64,000 nucleotides of DNA from Methanobacteriaceae archaeon. GTDB taxonomy: Archaea; Methanobacteriota; Methanobacteria; Methanobacteriales; Methanobacteriaceae. The stretch covers positions 186,001 to 250,000 of the forward strand of contig JACBOA010000001.1 in the NCBI GenBank assembly GCA_013403005.1, given 5' to 3'. This document shows, one piece after another, positions 52,368 through 63,454 of this stretch. Both the position numbers and the translations under genes were made by a program. Every line of letters begins with the position of its first letter. Within the stretch, counting starts at the first letter, position 1. Under the pieces are notes generated by a model that was not told where the DNA came from, made no database searches, and was given only the letters and a program-made list of their open reading frames with translations.

Positions 52368-53415
52368 TTATTCCAGTGCTTCAAGTTTTTCAGGTAGGTA
52401 GGTGTCAACCACGTACTCTAGCCCGTATTTGGAGAAAGACTGCTGTTCTGCTTTTTTCCCGATCTTGAGCATCTTCTTAATCTCCACCTGCCAGTTTTCA
52501 TCTTTGTAGCGGGGGTCCTTGGAGAGTTCTTTAAGCCTTAAAACATCGATATCTTTAAGGGGGTCGGTGGGAAGATCGTAGTTGATGATATCCGAGGCAG
52601 TAACACCCAGGAACTTGGCATCAGGTGTTGCCAGCTGGTGGTTCACGTGGGCCAGTTTGGCACTTCCACTGATGATAACCATGGCAATGTGAAATCCCCA
52701 GGGGTCTCCGTCATTACAAATATAAACCGGCAGATTGAGTTCCTCATTAACCCTTTTCAGGAAACGTCTGGTGGCACGCGCAGCCTGACCCTTCAAACCA
52801 ACAATAAGGGAGTCAAATTTTTTGTAAGCATTTTCTTGAACCATCCTGTGGAACATACCCATGGTTTCCACTGCAATAACCCTCTGCACATCATGGTCCA
52901 CGAATTCCACTTCGTCAATGGTGGGAGATATGGTGTAACCAGATTTACCGGCTCTAAGAGCGTTTATTTCCACATCATCATCCTTCAGTGTGATGTTTCC
53001 ATAAACTGATGCTCCGTCTTCTTCAGGCATCAGACCCAAGTCTTCACGGGTCATTCCCAGGGTAACTTCCAAGTCCTCTCCAACGATGTTGGATTCCTGC
53101 TGGTCTCCAAAATCCACATCCCAACCTTCTGAGACGTAGTACATCTCCCTTAAAGTGGCTGTTTTGTTACGACGAACCAAATCCTTACAGAAGTTGGCCA
53201 CATAAACCATCTGGGCCAGTTTACTTATTTGTTTAACATTACCCAGAGATCGTTTCCCGTAACGATCTCCCAACACGTAATAACGCTTTTCATCATCGTA
53301 GACTATGTTAGATGTTCCACGGGAAGGAACTTTAATTGCTGGGACATTGTTATTTTTAACATCTTCTAAGATCATCTCTCCCAGGCTTTTAAGTTTGTTA
53401 ACGGCAATTTCTTTC

Positions 53416-53423
<8 letters not shown>
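52368..53423 (-). CDS. top6A: DNA topoisomerase VI subunit A
   Basis: The 351-residue Spo11-like subunit has the 5Y-CAP domain with the catalytic tyrosine in [11 protein letters not shown] (Y95/Y96), and a Toprim domain ([29 protein letters not shown] with the DxD metal site). It cuts both DNA strands and stays linked to the 5' ends. Its ATG overlaps the end of top6B by eight bases, so both subunits are made in equal amounts. It ends the operon. Confidence 0.96.
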
Positions 53424-54981
<1,558 letters not shown>

Positions 54982-55043
54982 ACTATGCCTCCTTAAAGAT
55001 TCTGAATATTAGGTTCTGTAATGATTTTTATGTAGGGGGTGAA

Positions 55044-55673
55044 TTATATTGGTGGCCCCATTTTGATTTCTCTGAGTTTCATTTCCTGTTTTTTACGCTC
55101 CAGAAAGGCGTAAACTGTTTTATGCCGGGCACCATCTAAGATCATCTCTACTGCTTCTTTGGCGATCTGTAAATGTTCCATGTCACCAATGATGGAAACT
55201 GTTTTTCCATAAATTGAAACATAAGTTCCGGTCATTTCAGTGATAATATCCCTGGTTTTACCATCTTTACCAATAATACGTCCTTTTTGCCTTAAAATAG
55301 CCTTTTTTGACTTACCCACATAATCGGGAAGGTTGATAATCTCAAGCATTACCTCATCATCAGTAAGTTTAAGTGCTATTTCTGGGTTGAATCCCCTGCC
55401 TATGGCTTTAACCATGTAACGGGCTTTCCAAACAGATAAAGGGTCTTTAGATTCTTCTTGTGGCGCTATAGCAATGCTTCCCGCTTCGCTGTCCACGTCT
55501 ATACTGGTTTGGGTGGTTTTTTCAATGGTTTCCTTGGTTTTTCCATGCGGTCCAATAAGTACCCCCACTCTTTCCTTGGGGATCTTAAGATACTCTGTGT
55601 TTGGCAAAATGTTCACCTCTACTCCTTGAAAAGATATTACATTATCCTTTAACATATACTTTTCTATCCTCAT
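55044..55673 (-). CDS. KH-domain RNA-processing protein (Dim2/Pno1 homologue)
   Basis: The 209-residue protein has two KH domains: residues 25-90 ([20 protein letters not shown], with GxxG) and 100-180 ([20 protein letters not shown]). It matches archaeal Dim2/Pno1, which binds 16S rRNA near the decoding-site end during 30S maturation. Its start overlaps the rio1 stop in an ATGA (55670-55673), a pairing with Rio kinase that fits joint 30S assembly work. The ATG is fixed by that overlap, although a Met six codons later is nearer the usual domain start. Confidence 0.9.
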   Translation of the reverse strand: MRIEKYMLKDNVISFQGVEVNILPNTEYLKIPKERVGVLIGPHGKTKETIEKTTQTSIDVDSEAGSIAIAPQEESKDPLSVWKARYMVKAIGRGFNPEIALKLTDDEVMLEIINLPDYVGKSKKAILRQKGRIIGKDGKTRDIITEMTGTYVSIYGKTVSIIGDMEHLQIAKEAVEMILDGARHKTVYAFLERKKQEMKLREIKMGPPI

Positions 55674-56449
55674 AAATCCATAATTTTTCTTTTAATCTTA
55701 TCATGGGATATTTCAATACCCATTTTTTTGAAATCTTTAATCAAGTTGTCAATATCCCGGTTTAAAAGCCCCACTGCCAGGGGATGATCAACCACCAGGC
55801 CCTGTGACAGATCAATTATAACCGGTTCTCCATCTTCCATTAGGATGTTAAAACCAGATAAATCTCCATGAACAATTTCTGCATCTTTATATAGCTTTTT
55901 AATGTAATCAATTATTTTACAAGCCACGTATTTGGGATTGGAAATTTCACTCTGGCGCAGAAGTTGTGCTGGATTGCCATATTCATCTCCTATGAATTCC
56001 ATGACCAGCACATTATTTTTAGCTATGATTGGTTTAGGAACTCGCACTCCTGCATTGTATGCTCGGTTAAGGTTTTTAAATTCCTTCAAAACCCAATTAT
56101 TTATCAGCTGACGCTTACTATTACTTCTGACATTGAATCTGGGATCTCCCTGGATGTAAAATTGCATTTTTTTAAAATCTGAAGTGGTGACCCGGTATAT
56201 TTTGACAGCCACAATATTTCCATCCTCATCAGCACCTTTAAAAACATTAGCCTCTTTACCAGTGCTGATAGCTCCGTTTAAAAGATGAATATAACCCTGA
56301 TTAGCAAGTTTGTACAGGGTTTTCAGGGTAATTCTGTCAAAAACCTCACTACCCACTCTCTTATCTTCAACACTTTTCAGACGTTTCACTTCCCGCATTT
56401 TCTGCAGGCTAATATCTGACTTGGTTACAGGGGATTCCATTTCCAGCAC
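55670..56449 (-). CDS. rio1: RIO1 serine protein kinase/ATPase
   Basis: The 259-residue protein has the Rio1 kinase features: the glycine-poor loop [20 protein letters not shown], the lysine in [20 protein letters not shown], the catalytic loop [14 protein letters not shown] and the metal-binding IIDLSQG. Rio1 acts in late maturation of the small ribosomal subunit. It is cotranslated with the Dim2-like KH protein. A TATA-like AATTATATAAATTATATAAAT stretch lies some 70-90 bases upstream (56517-56537). Confidence 0.95.
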   Translation of the reverse strand: MLEMESPVTKSDISLQKMREVKRLKSVEDKRVGSEVFDRITLKTLYKLANQGYIHLLNGAISTGKEANVFKGADEDGNIVAVKIYRVTTSDFKKMQFYIQGDPRFNVRSNSKRQLINNWVLKEFKNLNRAYNAGVRVPKPIIAKNNVLVMEFIGDEYGNPAQLLRQSEISNPKYVACKIIDYIKKLYKDAEIVHGDLSGFNILMEDGEPVIIDLSQGLVVDHPLAVGLLNRDIDNLIKDFKKMGIEISHDKIKRKIMDL

Positions 56450-56848
56450 ATCAATTAAATCTCACATAACGATTTTTCGCATTTTCTAATGGTTAATTAA
56501 GTAATTTTTGATTAATTAATTATATAAATTATATAAATCTAATTTGTCCATAAATCAATCCTGAAAAATTAAAATAATGGAAAAATTAGTATTATTTTAA
56601 ATAAAATCTTACACTAGTCATACACTGGTCATATATATTGTAATTATATGAACTTTTCAGGATTTAATAATTCCGGAAGATTTTATAATTTCCAAAATAA
56701 TCATCCATAATTTAATAAACATAGTTTAATAAAATATTATTTAATATTATTAAATTATATTCATTGTTATTTTATTTCAAGTTTTTGAGTTCTTCAATCA
56801 AGTTTTAAATGAAAATAATATAGGATATTGAAAATCTAATGAACAATA
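56450..56848. other. 399-base AT-rich gap before rio1
   Basis: Apart from the doubled TATA-like element at 56517-56537 for rio1, I see only AT-rich sequence with no frame, hairpin or repeat of note. Confidence 0.4.
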
Positions 56849-57160
56849 TCAGAGTTTTAGGAATCCGCGACGTTCTAAGTAGTTGGATTCAGTTCTAGTG
56901 TATCTCCAGATAACATCTGCTTTTTCATCACTCTGGAATGCCCATGGTTTAATTAAAACAACGTCTCCTTCTCTAATCCAGATTCTTTTCTTCATCTTCC
57001 CAGGAATACGACAGAGCCTTATTTTTCCATCGCTACATCGCACCTTAAGCTTACCATGTCCCATAATTTGTTCTACTACACCAGGTATTTCTCCCCTTCT
57101 AGGGGATCTTACCCTCCTCACTTCCTGAGTTTGTTGATCGCGGTTATGACCTCTGCTCAA
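56849..57160 (-). CDS. eif1A: Translation initiation factor aIF1A
   Basis: The 103-residue protein has the S1/OB fold of eIF1A: RRGEIPGVVEQIMGHGKLKV, RCSDGKIRLCRIPGKMKKRI, and the WIREGDVVLIKPWAFQSDEK strand. A short basic N-terminal tail and C-terminal RRGFLKL complete it. It binds the A site of the 30S subunit in initiation. It is upstream of, but 400 bases from, rio1 on the same strand. AAGGAGGAG just before the ATG marks the start. Confidence 0.96.
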   Translation of the reverse strand: MSRGHNRDQQTQEVRRVRSPRRGEIPGVVEQIMGHGKLKVRCSDGKIRLCRIPGKMKKRIWIREGDVVLIKPWAFQSDEKADVIWRYTRTESNYLERRGFLKL

Positions 57161-57553
57161 ATACTCTCCTCCTTATTTTTAAAATGATGAGTAAGATAAT
57201 AATCAATAAAAAAGATGGTGCTTATTATTGACATTCATCTTTATTCATTTACTCTTTCTTTTTATATTGTGTTTCAGAGTATAAAAAAACACCCCTTGAA
57301 TAAAAAAAATCCGTTTTTTAAATGTGAATAATTTGGATTTTTTAAAATATTGAAAAATGTAATATTTAAACCAAAATTCAATAAATTGTACGCACATCAC
57401 CTTAAACTGCAGATAAAGTGTAATATTTCCTTAAATTTTTTTTAAAAAACATATTTCTAATCTGGCTATTTTTCAACAACTTTAATAGGCCTATAACCAA
57501 AATATTAAATCTCTAAATACGAAATCTGATTAGTCAGATTAGGGATCGAAGCC
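57161..57553. other. 393-base gap between the McrBC island and aIF1A
   Basis: AT-rich sequence without a credible gene. The right part may mark the left border of the accessory McrBC/IS630 island. No tRNA or direct repeat that would act as an attachment site is visible. Confidence 0.4.
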
Positions 57554-58468
57554 TTAAAAGGAAATTAAATTAGCTATCTCTTTTAATCTTTTATCTATTC
57601 CAACCCAGTCTTGATTTAGGTTAAGTGTCTTTATGTATATGATATGTTCTCCGAGTTTATAATCTAAATCAATTTCTTCTCCTAGGGCAGCATAAAGTAA
57701 CATTCCCCTAACTTCACCAGAAAATGAGCTATTATTTACATAAGAATAAATTTGATAGAGATTTCCAGAGTTCAAGGATGATTTTTCATAATAAGTAGAT
57801 AAAATACTTGAATAAAATTTAGTATCAATTACAAGCTGTTTAGCATTGGTAGATTCTAGATCTTTATTTTCTAAAACAATATCTGTTCTCATAGTAGGTA
57901 GTAAGTTGTTATCAGAATTATTTTCGTATTTCCAGTCTAAATTCCACTCTATATGGGGTTTATAAACTTTTAAATATTTAAATTCTTTTTTATAATAATT
58001 AAATACAAAGTTTTCAAACAGGGTGGCGATTTCCTTCTCATGTCTTTTTATGAAGTCTTTGAAATTGATTTCTCCATCTTTAGACTCATCAGGAAGCTCT
58101 AAGTTGAAGATCAATTCACATATATTTATTATTAACTTGTAATGTTGATTATTCCTATTCCACAAAATTAAACTGAAAACACGTTGGCTTAAATCAATTG
58201 ATGCTACAAAATCAAAAAATAGAGTTAATTTATTTAATTCACCTTTTAATTTCTTATTTAAATCTTTAATTCTAATTAAATTATTAATCGTGCTTTTAAT
58301 TATAGAATTAAACAAAACATCCTCACTAAATTCATCATAAATGCAGTTTAACTTTTTATAGATCTGTGTTTGTCTTTTTATTGTTTCGTTAATGTTGATT
58401 TTCCCGCGAATATTTTTGATATCTTCATCTCTTGTAATATACTCTTTATAGAATCCTCTTTTTATCAA
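57554..58468 (-). CDS. mcrC: McrC, C-terminal part with PD-(D/E)XK nuclease (split gene)
   Basis: The 304 residues begin MIKRGFYKEYITRDEDIKNI and align with McrC from about residue 55 onward. The nuclease site is intact: MRTDIVLENKD (Asp), then QLVIDTKFY (D-x-K), followed by NLYQIYSYVNN, the usual McrC C-terminal motif. McrC is the DNA-cutting partner of McrB. The missing N-terminal part lies in the preceding frame (58465-58701). The TTG used as start overlaps the TGA of that frame (TTGA, 58465-58468). Adding one T would join both frames as GVNNLIKRG. It could be a real frameshift, a reinitiating pair or a sequencing error. Confidence 0.85.
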   Translation of the reverse strand: MIKRGFYKEYITRDEDIKNIRGKININETIKRQTQIYKKLNCIYDEFSEDVLFNSIIKSTINNLIRIKDLNKKLKGELNKLTLFFDFVASIDLSQRVFSLILWNRNNQHYKLIINICELIFNLELPDESKDGEINFKDFIKRHEKEIATLFENFVFNYYKKEFKYLKVYKPHIEWNLDWKYENNSDNNLLPTMRTDIVLENKDLESTNAKQLVIDTKFYSSILSTYYEKSSLNSGNLYQIYSYVNNSSFSGEVRGMLLYAALGEEIDLDYKLGEHIIYIKTLNLNQDWVGIDKRLKEIANLISF

Positions 58469-58692
58469 TTGTTTACACCTGAAATTAAGACCCGTGATAA
58501 CAGTTCATATATATTTTCAAAGTTTTCAGATTCTTTCTTAACGTTTTCATCAATTTTGAGGTTCGTATAAGCATAGCTAAGCATATAGTAAATATTTTTA
58601 ATAGGAATCTCATTTTTCCTGGAAACCATGTCTCCATCTGGTTGATATTCATCCGATTTGTTTGTTTGTTTTTTTTTACTTTCAGTTATCAT
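58465..58692 (-). CDS. mcrC: McrC, N-terminal part (split gene)
   Basis: From the ATG at 58692 this is a 75-residue piece containing NEIPIKNIYYMLSYAYTNLK, the conserved N-terminal McrC segment (compare E. coli VIPVRNIYYMLTYAW, from memory), ending ELLSRVLISGVNN at a TGA. The natural continuation is in the next frame (LIKRGFY). It overlaps the mcrB stop if the TTG at 58701 is used, again as TTGA. Alone it could only be a helical adaptor part, so function depends on complementing the C-terminal piece. Confidence 0.8.
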   Translation of the reverse strand: MITESKKKQTNKSDEYQPDGDMVSRKNEIPIKNIYYMLSYAYTNLKIDENVKKESENFENIYELLSRVLISGVNN

Positions 58693-58697
58693 TAAAA

Positions 58698-61478
58698 TCA
58701 ATTAATAAGTTTATCAATTTCTTCTTGGGCAGTTTCTAGACTATCAAACCAATATTCCTTTAAAAGAGGGGCTATTTCATAATTTATTATGGAATTATAC
58801 CAATCTTCATCATTTTTAAATCCATAACTATCATCAATAAATCCTTCTCCACAGAAATAACTATGACCAATTTTAAAACCATCTCCTAAACTATCATCTT
58901 CCGAAATTTTCTGATTTAATTTTATGAAACGGGATATGATCTTGTTAGCTAGTTCTTCTTTAAGTCCCAAACCAATTAAATGATTTTTAAATAGATCCTC
59001 TTCTTCAAAGAGTGGATCAACAGAGTAAAAAACAAATCTTCTCCTTAAAGCATAATCTATCATGGCTAAACTTCTATCTGCAGTATTCATCATTCCTATG
59101 ACATATACATTGTTAGGAATATAAAATTTAGGCTCATCTTCATCAGAGTAGGTTAAATGTATTGCAAACTCTTCTCCTCTTTTATCTTCCTCAATGAGCA
59201 TCATTATTTCACCAAAGATTTTACTGATATTTCCCCGGTTAATTTCATCGATTATGAAGTAATAATCATTTTCTTGATCATCTTGTGCTTTCCTGCAAAA
59301 ATTGTAGAAAACTCCGTTTTTTAATTCAAATCCATCTATAGCAGGACGAAAACCTTGGATAAAATCTTCATAAGAATAACTTTGATGGAATTGAATAAAT
59401 TCAACACGGGTTTCATCCTTACATCCCATGATGGAATAAGCTAATCTTTTTGCAATAAAACTTTTCCCAACACCGGGAGGACCTTGAAGAATAATGTTTT
59501 TCTTTCTTTTTATGAGATTTACTAGTTGATTATAGTCTTCTTCTAAAAATACTACCTCATCTAGAAAATCTTCTTTATCATATTTGATCCCAAGTTTTTT
59601 TCGGTGATGCATATATTCATCAATTGGAAAGTCATCCATCAATTTTGCTAAAGCCTGATAATAGAGCAACCCTTCAAAGGCCTTAGATGGATAATTTGTA
59701 ATATTTGTTAAAGTTTTCTGGTTCATCTTGCCTTCAGGGGTAGCATCAAATTCTCCACACTTCAACCATTTTACGTCACGAAAATGATTATAATCAGGTA
59801 CTTTTTCTAATCCAATGGGAATCATAGATTCTTTAGAAAATTTATAATCAGAAGTTATAATTCCTACACCTAAAAGTGTGGTTGTACCTTTTTTAATAAA
59901 AACAATATCTCCTACCTTCATTTCTTGTGAAAAATCTAAAATGGCTTTTGCATTATTTGTTTGTTTAGGGGTTTTATTTCTACCCTGAGCACGATATGTT
60001 CCTGATTTCTTGGGATATGTTTTTTCTAGTGCGTCTAATATTTTGTCTTTGTCTCCACCATACTGGGTTAAGTCTCCTAATTTGCCCCAACCAATAGTAA
60101 TAATATTATTTTTTCTAAATTCATCCCAATAGGCTGCATCTTCACCAGGACTTAATAACCAAACATTTTTGCCATTTTCTAAATTATTATTGTCCATTTC
60201 AAAATTTAATAGATCAATAGCCCGATAATTCTTAATAAAACCATAATTGGTATCTTTAAATTTTTTAATTAACATCGCGTTTTCAATATAATTAGATTCT
60301 GAGACAGGTTTTTTTAACTCAATTCCTAGTTCATCATAGACAATTGTGCCTTTACCCATAGCACCATTAATTATGGGGAATGTGAATGGCTTCAAGCAAT
60401 GTAAAATTTGTGAAACAGTGGCAACACCTAATCCCTTGATTCCTCTACTTAATACTTTTTCAGCTTTCTTGTACATCACTTCATCATTATCGGCTTTTTG
60501 AAGCTCTACACACAGACTTAAAAATTTTCTGGCATCTACACCATCCAATTTTCCTTCAAAAGCCATAAATCCAGCCCCAAACATTCCCACATGATCCTTT
60601 GAATTATTATATTCTCCGTTTTCTAATTTCCCCTTGACTGAATTTAAAACTTGAATCAATGACTTTTTATCATTTTCTTTAAGATTACTGTTTTCAATTC
60701 TACGTAACTTACAGTCCCATCCACACTTCCATGTTCCTACAGTCATTAAATACAATAAATCCATGTCTTTTACGTTCAGTTTTGATGGATTTACATTAGA
60801 AATAAACTCAACAGTTTTATTTACTAATTCATAAGAACCATCATGTGAATTTGGGTCATTTGACAAATTACTTCTATATTCTAATTTAGATCTTAAATCA
60901 TTAGAATCAGTTTTCTTTCCCATCATTTCTTCATATTTGGGAGTTAATTTTTGATAAGCTTCCAAAAGTACTCTTAAATCTTCTTTTAAGTCGTCATCTT
61001 TAAGTTCATCATATTTATATAATTTCTCTATAATTTCACTGCTATCTTCACTGTTTAAAGTTTTTTGTACTGTAAAATTTTGTCTTTCTAATATTGAACG
61101 TAAATTCTTATGTTGATTGATTATCCCAATTAGTACCTTTTTTCTTTCATTATATGTCGAATTTGAGATTTTTTGGTGTCCCTGTACAATATGTAATGTG
61201 ACAAGTTTATCATCTGGAAAAAAAGTAAAACCTATATTAAGCCCCTCTTGGAAACTATTGAACTTTGTAATTCCTGCCCACGGTGTTTCAACCCATTTAC
61301 CCTGCCCATGAGATATTTTTATGTTATATTTATCAAGATCCAGCATGGACTCTAAAAAATGCTTTAAATCATCTAGAAAATCGTTACGCATTTTGTAAGC
61401 AAAATGATTGTCTTTAATATCTTTTTTCTTCTCTATGGGATATTGATCTAGAATTTCTTTAAAATCATCTGATAACAA
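58698..61478 (-). CDS. mcrB: McrB-type GTPase/AAA+ with DUF3578, HhH-like and EVE-like domains
   Basis: The 926-residue protein is a composite McrB. Residues 1-190 resemble the MrcB N-terminal domain DUF3578 (KISHGQGKWVETPWAGI). About 335-385 contain a helix-hairpin-helix-like text (RGIKGLGVATVSQILHCLKP, FPIINGAMGKG). About 436-560 form an EVE/PUA-like domain (VWLLSPGEDAAYWDEFRK, GDIVFIKKGTT). The C-terminal AAA+ has Walker A GPPGVGKS (666-673), DEINRGNISKIFGE and MNTADRSLAMIDYALRRRF. It recognises modified DNA and drives McrC. The start is TTG with AGGGGGAAG upstream. It is foreign-looking, AT-rich and next to an IS remnant. Confidence 0.9.
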   Translation of the reverse strand: MLSDDFKEILDQYPIEKKKDIKDNHFAYKMRNDFLDDLKHFLESMLDLDKYNIKISHGQGKWVETPWAGITKFNSFQEGLNIGFTFFPDDKLVTLHIVQGHQKISNSTYNERKKVLIGIINQHKNLRSILERQNFTVQKTLNSEDSSEIIEKLYKYDELKDDDLKEDLRVLLEAYQKLTPKYEEMMGKKTDSNDLRSKLEYRSNLSNDPNSHDGSYELVNKTVEFISNVNPSKLNVKDMDLLYLMTVGTWKCGWDCKLRRIENSNLKENDKKSLIQVLNSVKGKLENGEYNNSKDHVGMFGAGFMAFEGKLDGVDARKFLSLCVELQKADNDEVMYKKAEKVLSRGIKGLGVATVSQILHCLKPFTFPIINGAMGKGTIVYDELGIELKKPVSESNYIENAMLIKKFKDTNYGFIKNYRAIDLLNFEMDNNNLENGKNVWLLSPGEDAAYWDEFRKNNIITIGWGKLGDLTQYGGDKDKILDALEKTYPKKSGTYRAQGRNKTPKQTNNAKAILDFSQEMKVGDIVFIKKGTTTLLGVGIITSDYKFSKESMIPIGLEKVPDYNHFRDVKWLKCGEFDATPEGKMNQKTLTNITNYPSKAFEGLLYYQALAKLMDDFPIDEYMHHRKKLGIKYDKEDFLDEVVFLEEDYNQLVNLIKRKKNIILQGPPGVGKSFIAKRLAYSIMGCKDETRVEFIQFHQSYSYEDFIQGFRPAIDGFELKNGVFYNFCRKAQDDQENDYYFIIDEINRGNISKIFGEIMMLIEEDKRGEEFAIHLTYSDEDEPKFYIPNNVYVIGMMNTADRSLAMIDYALRRRFVFYSVDPLFEEEDLFKNHLIGLGLKEELANKIISRFIKLNQKISEDDSLGDGFKIGHSYFCGEGFIDDSYGFKNDEDWYNSIINYEIAPLLKEYWFDSLETAQEEIDKLIN

Positions 61479-61599
61479 GGAACTTCCCCCTACTATTTAG
61501 TTATGTAATCATTGGTTTAAAAGAATAAAAAAAGTCAGCTACAAATGAACCAATTAGTAAGTTTGCAGACGATAACCTTTTTTATATGTGTTATTTGTC

Positions 61600-62680
61600 C
61601 AGTAAATATTGTAGTAAATACCTATTTTATTGTACTCTTTTTAAGAATTTTTTTATCCATGCGCTGGCGAATGTTAGTGATTCTGAGTTCTTTTTAAAGT
61701 ATTTTTCTATGATATCTCTTAATTGTTCTTGAGTTTCTATGAATAGTGGTGATAAGTGTCTTTTTACTGTTTTCCAGATGAATTCTATGGGATTAAGGTC
61801 TGGTGAGTATGGTGGTAAGAATACCAAGTCTATTTCTAGTTTTTCTGCTGTTTCAGTGGTTAATTTAGCATGGTGTGATCTGAAATTATCAAGGATAATA
61901 TAGTATCCTTCCAAACGGGTTCACAGTCCTTATAAGTTCTAAAAATTCTACTAAATTTTCTTTTCGTGAGTTTTCTTTGAAATCAATAGCGCTATTTCCT
62001 TTTATAGCATAATCCAAATGTGTTGGCTCGTAATTTTGTGGTATTTTTAGTGATGGTGGGTTTGGTAATTGACCATAGTTTTTGAGTATTAGATGTATAT
62101 TTGAGGTGAAGATTCATTTAAAAATCCAATAATAATAAGGGGTTATTTACTAAGAGGCTCTTTTAAGTTTTTTTTAACTGTTCTTCAGCATCTGGAGGTC
62201 CTTCTGTAATCTTTGGATAAGGCCTACCGAATTTCATTCCAAGATCTCGTAAAATGGTTCTCACATGTTTTTCTGAGAACTCTGGGCCAAATTCTTCTTT
62301 TATGAGTTTTTTAACTTCTTTTGTTGTCCAATCATCTCTTTTACTTAATTTTTCTTTCAATTCAGCTTTATTTTTCTCACTGAGTTGACCTGGTCTTCCA
62401 CCACCATATTTTGGTTTTAATCCTTCGTATCCTTCTTCGTTCCATCTCTCTTGCCAAATGTACCCCACGCGCTTAGTTGCTCCTGATTTAGAGGCTGCGA
62501 GTTCGACTGAATCACCCATGTATCGATTTCGAATGAAATGCAATCTGTTTAAAACTTTCACGTCTTTTTCCAAAGTTTTAATTCTTTCATTAAGCTCTTC
62601 AGCCGACATATGGCGCTTAATCTCAATACGATCCCACTTTGACATGATATAAATTATATAAATCAATATAAAAAGTTTAG
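61600..62680 (-). mobile_element. Decayed IS630-family insertion sequence
   Basis: A single transposase gene on the minus strand, broken into several frames, fills this interval. I could not find convincing terminal inverted repeats or the TA target duplication, so the borders are estimates. It lies between mcrB and the region before the 28-aa gene and marks the right side of the accessory island. Confidence 0.75.
61627..62645 (-). pseudogene. IS630 transposase pseudogene with several frameshifts
   Basis: The N-terminal part (62163-62645, MSKWDRIEIKRHMSAEELNE) has the winged-helix domain (SGATKRVGYIWQERWNEEGY, GGGRPGQLSEKNK). After an eight-A run near 62165-62175 the frame changes. The piece GFLNESSPQ has Asn where the first catalytic Asp (FLDES) is expected. 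Then NTQKLWSITKPTITKNTTKL and YAIKGNSAIDFKENSRKENL follow in two further frames, with a last shift near 61915 before EGYYIILDNFRSHHA (second Asp) and YSPDLNPIEFIWK (Glu). At least four frameshifts or stops plus a lost catalytic residue make it inactive. Confidence 0.85.
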
Positions 62681-62895
62681 TATTTAAATATAAATTTAAA
62701 TTAAATGAAAACTTATTTTAATGAAAGAAAACTGGAGAATTATTTAAGAAAAAAAATTATCAACAATCGTTTTTAAGTAAATTATAGTGAATGGGCAACG
62801 TATATAAAGTAAAATTAAAAATATATTCAAGATAGTAAATGGTGATCAAAATAAAAAAAATCTGAAAAAATTTTAAAAAATTTTCTGATCACTCT

Positions 62896-62940
62896 TTGAA
62901 ATGATCTAACTCATTGATATTAGAGTAAAGATCATTTCAA
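62896..62940. other. Perfect 12-bp inverted repeat between IS630 remnant and the 28-aa gene
   Basis: TTGAAATGATCT (62896-62907) and AGATCATTTCAA (62929-62940) are perfect arms, and the loop holds a further ACTC/GAGT pairing (62909-62912 with 62923-62926). CTTTTTGG follows on the plus strand, and an A-to-T-rich stretch (six T) on the minus. It could be a two-way terminator or an end of a small mobile element. The rest of 62667-63071 holds no gene. Confidence 0.5.
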
Positions 62941-63071
62941 GCCTTTTTGGATAAATTAGTGATGGATTAGATACTTTTTGTATAAAAAAGTTCAGCAAAT
63001 ATTTTTTCCGGCATATATTTCCAGCATTTAATTTAATTCATTTAAAATTAGTGAATAAAGAGTTGAATAAC

Positions 63072-63158
63072 ATGGCAAAAATTAAAGGAACCAAGAGAAG
63101 AACTAAAGCAAAGCATAAGAAACCTGGAAGCAAACGAGGCAGAGGAGTAAAACACTAA
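63072..63158 (+). CDS. Very small, highly basic protein, 28 aa
   Basis: ATG at 63072 opens MAKIKGTKRRTKAKHKKPGS followed by KRGRGVKH and TAA. Fourteen of 28 residues are Lys, Arg or His, with three Gly and one Pro, resembling the extended tails of ribosomal proteins. The codons (AAA, AAG, AGA, CGA) look like those of expressed genes. A GAGTTG upstream is only a weak ribosome binding site. Such a composition suggests an RNA- or ribosome-bound peptide, but I cannot assign a family. Confidence 0.55.
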   Translation: MAKIKGTKRRTKAKHKKPGSKRGRGVKH

Positions 63159-63454
63159 TTTAATTGTCCAATTTCTGGTGGATTTAACCAACACTCTAAG
63201 ATTGTAATAGGATTATAAATCCACTTATAAGTTAATGATTTTAAAATTAATATAAAATTACAAATTCAATTTTTATCAGATGGATTTATATCTTTTTTAA
63301 CTTTTTATATCATTAGCTTGGTACCGATTCAATCAATATTTCATTTTAATCTTTTTTAATGTTGGTGAATATCAAAATTGAATAATATTATTTAGTAGCA
63401 TTTAGTAGCCAGGTAAAATCAGCATTACAGCGCAACTAGAACTGAGGCGTATTC
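63159..63454 (+). other. Gap before moeA, nothing notable
   Basis: AT-rich gap of 296 bases with a small direct repeat (TTTAGTAGC at about 63391 and 63401). No gene is seen. The moeA promoter should lie at its right end. Confidence 0.4.
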
